Of a DNA stretch of 64,000 nucleotides, positions 60,658-64,000 are shown piece after piece; the stretch's first letter is position 1; every line of letters starts with the position of its first letter. Made by a program: the position numbers and the translations under genes. The stretch is from an uncultured Blastocatellia bacterium. Its GTDB lineage: Bacteria; Acidobacteriota; Blastocatellia; Pyrinomonadales; Pyrinomonadaceae. The notes beneath the pieces were generated by a model. That model saw only the letters and a list, made by a program, of their open reading frames with translations, was not told the origin of the DNA and searched no databases. The stretch lies in the NCBI GenBank assembly GCA_946480785.1, contig CAMLLD010000016.1, positions 1 through 64,000 on the forward strand, written 5' to 3'.

Positions 60658-62272
60658 GTCTTAACAACTCCTCCTCGCCAATGTTGTGAGCTACCAGGAA
60701 CAATTCCGGACTGGTAGTCAGTCCGGTCAGGGCGATTCTGATCACATTACTCACGTGCGCGATCGACCCCGCAAAACTTTCCGGAGCTTTCTTGAATTGT
60801 CCCGCAGTTGGTGCGAATCCGTGAGCGCCGGCCAAACTGCGGATCTGTTGGAACCAGGCATCTTTGTCGGTTATATGCTGATACGAGTCAGCGAAGTCTT
60901 GTAGCAACTTAACCACCATTTCCGGTTTCACTGGAGCAAAGCGCGCGTCCGCCGGATCAGTAACCAGCGCGAATAACTCTCGGAAGTACAAACCGTACCG
61001 CGCACGAAATTCATCCCATCTCGCGAGGTCCTTTCGCTGCACACCGGGTTCGCGCTCAGCCGCAAAGATGCGCCGCACCAGCGCGGGATTGTTGGCCAGG
61101 ATTTCAGCTAACTCCGGATCATACTCATTGGCCCACTCCTGCAGACTCTGCACCGCATCATCGATCGACAGTTGCGCGATGAACTCGCGGCTAATCGATT
61201 CCAGTTTCACGAGATCGAAGATTGGACCAGCTACACCGCAATCACTAAGGCTGAGAGCGGCTGAAGCAGACTCCGCGAACGTCATCTCGGCAAACGTACT
61301 GTTGGCCAGTCCTCTTAAATAGTGCTGCACCGCGCCTGCGGGATAACCCGATCTGATATAGAAGTCTACGTCAGCCTCGTTATCTCGCTTGCTCAGCTTC
61401 CGCTTGCTCGAGCCGTCAATTTTCATCAGGGGAGCGATATGAGCATACGATATCGGTTTGAAACCGAGCGCGTTGAATAGTTGCAGATGCAACGGTACCG
61501 ACGAAATCCACTCCTCGCCACGAAGCACCAGGTTAACTCTCATCAGATGATCGTCGACGGCATGCGCAAAGTGATACGTGGGCAGCCTCGGAGACTGGTC
61601 GCTGCTCTTCAAGAGCACGATGTCGTTTATGTTGTCCTGATGTTCGATTCGGCCGCGGATCAGGTCGACGAACTCAACGCGCCCCGCTGGACCATCCGGC
61701 GAACGAAAGCGGATCGTGTACGGCCGTCCAGCTTCGAGACGACTGATTACCTCAGCCTGCGAGAGGTTCCGGCAGCGCGCCCACGATCCGTAATAGCCGG
61801 TGTGGATCTTTGCCGCCTGCTGCTCTTCCGTCATCTGCGCCAACTCTTCACGCGTGCAAAAACAGGGGTACGCCTGACCGTGTCGCAGCAACTCTCGCGC
61901 AAACGAGTGATAGATCAACTCGCGCTTAGACTGTTCGTAAGGTCCCCACTTTGAATTTGAGTCGTTCTCGTCTGACTCGATGTCGAAATACTTGAACGCG
62001 CGCGCGAATTGCTCGCGCGAACCGGCGACCTCGCGCGTCTGGTCAGTGTCTTCGATTCTAACGAAGTACACGCCGCCGGAGTGATGAGCCAGATTTCTGC
62101 CCAGGGTAGCGATATAGACTCCGCCGGTATGCAAAAAACCTGTAGGACTGGGAGCAAAACGCGTCACGATCGCGCCCGCGGGAAGATCGCGCGGAGGATA
62201 GTGGGATTCCCAATGTGAGGATTCCGGCAGGGCGCTATCAAATAACGAATTGATCAACTCGGCAGTCAGCAT
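60635..62272 (-). CDS. gltX: Glutamyl-tRNA synthetase
   Basis: The protein has 545 residues. The class I motif is [18 protein letters not shown] and the second is [11 protein letters not shown]. The tRNA-binding insert and a C-terminal helical anticodon domain follow. It is somewhat longer than the usual 470-500 residues and shows the discriminating features of the gltX subfamily ([10 protein letters not shown]). It is the first gene of the gltX-glnS-ansA-Nramp series. A TAAAAT box six nt before the start codon, with no ribosome site, suggests a leaderless transcript. Confidence 0.96.
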   Translation of the reverse strand: MLTAELINSLFDSALPESSHWESHYPPRDLPAGAIVTRFAPSPTGFLHTGGVYIATLGRNLAHHSGGVYFVRIEDTDQTREVAGSREQFARAFKYFDIESDENDSNSKWGPYEQSKRELIYHSFARELLRHGQAYPCFCTREELAQMTEEQQAAKIHTGYYGSWARCRNLSQAEVISRLEAGRPYTIRFRSPDGPAGRVEFVDLIRGRIEHQDNINDIVLLKSSDQSPRLPTYHFAHAVDDHLMRVNLVLRGEEWISSVPLHLQLFNALGFKPISYAHIAPLMKIDGSSKRKLSKRDNEADVDFYIRSGYPAGAVQHYLRGLANSTFAEMTFAESASAALSLSDCGVAGPIFDLVKLESISREFIAQLSIDDAVQSLQEWANEYDPELAEILANNPALVRRIFAAEREPGVQRKDLARWDEFRARYGLYFRELFALVTDPADARFAPVKPEMVVKLLQDFADSYQHITDKDAWFQQIRSLAGAHGFAPTAGQFKKAPESFAGSIAHVSNVIRIALTGLTTSPELFLVAHNIGEEELLRRVRAVTL

Positions 62273-62833
62273 AAAAGCATTTTAGGCGGTTTGGCATGCT
62301 AACACTCCCGCTCAATTATTGTCGATCCGACCGTAGATCTGAATCAAAGCGCTGGGGCGCCGAGACTTATATCAGGTCGTAGCAGGATTTACAGGGTTTA
62401 GTAGCTGGAAATCAATTTGATAGACGGCGGGGGTCTTAAGAATTTAGGGAACCAACTGGCCAATTCGTGTCCCAAACAAGAGCACAGAACGTATACGCGA
62501 GGGTAAAGAAATGGGAAGAGTGTAAAACCCTCGATTTTTGTGGCTGCCATTTTGAAAGGCAAGCAGTTAGTTTTCCAGGGCGTCTAATTCGCAACGCAGA
62601 GATCGTGTGTTCGTTGCCCGTCTGCTCCACCAAGCTCACTGCCAAGGAATTGACGACCTTCTGCCTAATTTAAGAGTTTGATGGCGAATATCGGAGAATT
62701 AGAGGTCGTGGGACTCGCCGCGACGAAACTGGGAAGCACCACGCATGAAATTAAGAATCACCCGGGCCCAATACAAGAGCTGTATGAGATGAGGTGCTTC
62801 ATGTTTTCATTCCAAGCACCTCCGAGGATTACT
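62273..62833. other. Non-coding region upstream of gltX
   Basis: No convincing gene was found in these 561 bp. Short open frames on both strands have random-looking composition. The left edge holds the gltX promoter region. Confidence 0.5.
62279..62284 (-). promoter_or_regulatory. Possible -10 box of gltX (leaderless)
   Basis: On the minus strand TAAAAT is followed by 6 nt and then the gltX ATG. That spacing puts the expected transcription start at the start codon. No Shine-Dalgarno is present. Confidence 0.4.
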
Positions 62834-63403
62834 CTAATGATGACGATAGTACAAAACGAACAACCCGATAGTTGCAGACAAGGCGATGAAATTGAGCAAC
62901 CAGAGGGTCAACAGCGCCAGCCTTGCGGCCGTAATCGACGATTCCGTCCAAACTCTGTTCGCCTGATATTCGTTACCACGGAGCGCATCATCGGTCGTGT
63001 AATCAGCAGTAATCACTGGCGCTACATCCGCCCTGACAGTGAAACCCTTTACATGCTTCTCGTCATCAACCGGTGACGAGTATGTCTTCGCGCTGTTGAG
63101 ATATAGATAGGCGCCAAAAAAGATCGTCAACGCAATGATCAGAAACGCGAGTCTTCGGCCCACCGTTTTGCGCGTCGAGCGCGTCCACAAATGAAAAACA
63201 ACCATCAAAGTCAGCAACTCGGCGATGGAAGTAATAATCGGGACTCCACCCGCGAGCGGCCAAGGCGGACCGAGTTGAATCAAATAATCAACCAGCGGAA
63301 CCGCGACACCTCCACCCATGGCCCAGGAGGACAGACTCTTGTAGTCGAGCAGTGCCTCCCGAAATTCCTGAAGACCGGTCGGGTTACTTGCTGAATTTGT
63401 CAA
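62834..63403 (-). CDS. Polytopic membrane protein of unknown function
   Basis: The protein has 189 residues with about four hydrophobic helices (roughly 28-48, 52-70, 84-102 and 160-185) and short polar loops; the longest loop (about 105-155) is probably exposed. I do not recognise a family. It starts 12 bp downstream of the next gene on the same strand, so the two form a probable operon that continues beyond the window. Confidence 0.7.
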   Translation of the reverse strand: MTNSASNPTGLQEFREALLDYKSLSSWAMGGGVAVPLVDYLIQLGPPWPLAGGVPIITSIAELLTLMVVFHLWTRSTRKTVGRRLAFLIIALTIFFGAYLYLNSAKTYSSPVDDEKHVKGFTVRADVAPVITADYTTDDALRGNEYQANRVWTESSITAARLALLTLWLLNFIALSATIGLFVLYYRHH

Positions 63404-63415
63404 TTTATAAGGTTT

Positions 63416-63979
63416 TTAATCCTGCTGAAACTTAATGGGACTACCGTTCGCAACATCGATGTTACCTTCCACTCTTTTTCCACCGGGCCAGACGGTGAGA
63501 TAATGGTACCGGCCGAGTAGTTCGTAAGGGTTTTGCACGATCTCTATCCAAGGCCACTGAGACGGATCAGCCCTGACGAGTAATTGCTTGCGATAAACCA
63601 GCTCGGGCATTATAAAAATCCTCGCTCTGTCCGGAACCGTAGTAATGCTGACTGAAAATTTCTTTACGTCATCACCGCCCCTGCCGTTTATAAGGTTGTA
63701 TTTTCTGCTTTCCGCAAACTGATCAATAAGGCTATAGATCTTTGTATAAAGTATTTCATCCACGCCATCCCCGAGGTCGCGCAGCTTTGCATCCAATTTG
63801 TCTCTGTTTTGTTCAGATTCAATTTGGACCACCATCTGTTTGACCAGATTTTCCGCTTGGGCAAGATGTTGTTGCCAACTCTGGTCAAAGTTGTAGTCAA
63901 CTGCATTAACCACCTGTCCAGATTTTTTGCTGTGGCTGAGCTCGGCGTCGGTCAAAGCTCGGCGCAACGATTCGATCAA
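63416..63979 (-). CDS. Unknown helical protein near the window edge
   Basis: The apparent start is TTG 63979 with an AAAGGA site 8-10 nt upstream, giving 187 residues. Further upstream sequence lies at or beyond the window edge, so a longer protein cannot be excluded. The N-terminal 100 residues are helical and charged (WQQHLAQAENLVKQMVVQIESEQNRDKLDAKLRDLGDGVDEILY). The C-terminal half is beta-rich with KKFSVSITTVPDRARIFIMPEL, which resembles a PEGA-like domain. It has no signal peptide or membrane helix in the visible part. It pairs with the downstream membrane protein. Confidence 0.65.
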   Translation of the reverse strand: MIESLRRALTDAELSHSKKSGQVVNAVDYNFDQSWQQHLAQAENLVKQMVVQIESEQNRDKLDAKLRDLGDGVDEILYTKIYSLIDQFAESRKYNLINGRGGDDVKKFSVSITTVPDRARIFIMPELVYRKQLLVRADPSQWPWIEIVQNPYELLGRYHYLTVWPGGKRVEGNIDVANGSPIKFQQD

Positions 63980-64000
63980 AATTTGTCCTTTAAACGGAAG

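Noticed and set aside
62673..62690. AGAGTTTGATGGCG resembling the start of a 16S rRNA gene
   Set aside because: The similarity stops after about ten bases and no conserved rRNA sequence follows.
62678..63076. 132-codon plus-strand frame
   Set aside because: It overlaps the membrane-protein gene on the other strand, lacks motifs and has a random-looking composition.

Overview
The window reads as a chromosomal segment of a free-living, saprotrophic, diderm bacterium. Most genes are GC-rich, many proteins are exported (Sec, Tat or lipoprotein signals), and there are sortilin/BNR-type, FG-GAP, DUF4214, PD40 and several plant-polysaccharide glycoside hydrolase proteins plus one PEP-CTERM protein. 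Together with the short palindromic intergenic repeats this is most like Acidobacteriota, class Blastocatellia. That placement is inference from gene content; no rRNA gene is present to test it.

Layout. 1-9,400: housekeeping on the minus strand. It holds the start of a BNR-repeat protein, cinA-plsY-gpsA (phospholipid entry), a membrane/TPR-like protein, a likely fur-ferredoxin-M28 lipoprotein-uspA-leuB-like operon, and a LysM hydrolase. 9,500-11,100: a PD40 propeller protein and a gene-poor stretch. 11,102-21,570: a genomic island in a tRNA-Leu(TAA) gene. The 58-bp 3' end of the tRNA is repeated exactly at 20,426 and imperfectly at 21,514, a decayed tyrosine recombinase lies next to the tRNA, and the cargo is AT-richer than its surroundings. 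The main cargo is one tightly overlapping operon, hsdM-hsdS-ATPase-HNH nuclease, with no hsdR. It is followed by a toxin-antitoxin pair with a likely frameshifted toxin. A second small segment holds a PEP-CTERM protein.

21,571-30,800: a J-domain membrane protein, a Tat-exported amidase coupled to a MetX-like hydrolase, a 927-aa fibronectin/Ig-like surface protein, a glycosyltransferase and a PIG-L-like protein. 30,800-45,250: a hemicellulose-degradation locus with exported GH31 alpha-xylosidase, a Gfo/Idh oxidoreductase, GH2 beta-mannosidase, GH2 beta-galactosidase, GH27 alpha-galactosidase and a 1,465-aa FG-GAP/DUF4214 protein. 45,460-50,640: a B12-type radical SAM protein, a DegT aminotransferase and a DedA protein in a coupled operon, then an SGNH hydrolase and small membrane proteins. 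50,659-53,022: a 787-aa protein that appears to fuse a trypsin-like protease to a zinc-dependent P1-type nuclease/phospholipase domain. 53,200-64,000: a beta-barrel-like protein, a metzincin-like protease, gltX-glnS-ansA-Nramp, and two unknown proteins at the edge.

Two candidates for undescribed systems stand out. One is the HsdM/HsdS pair whose motor/nuclease subunit seems replaced by a Septu-like ATPase plus HNH nuclease. The other is the protease-nuclease fusion, whose zinc-binding Trp is internal, so self-cleavage by the protease half could switch on the nuclease half. A family of short covarying hairpin repeats recurs at two intergenic loci.
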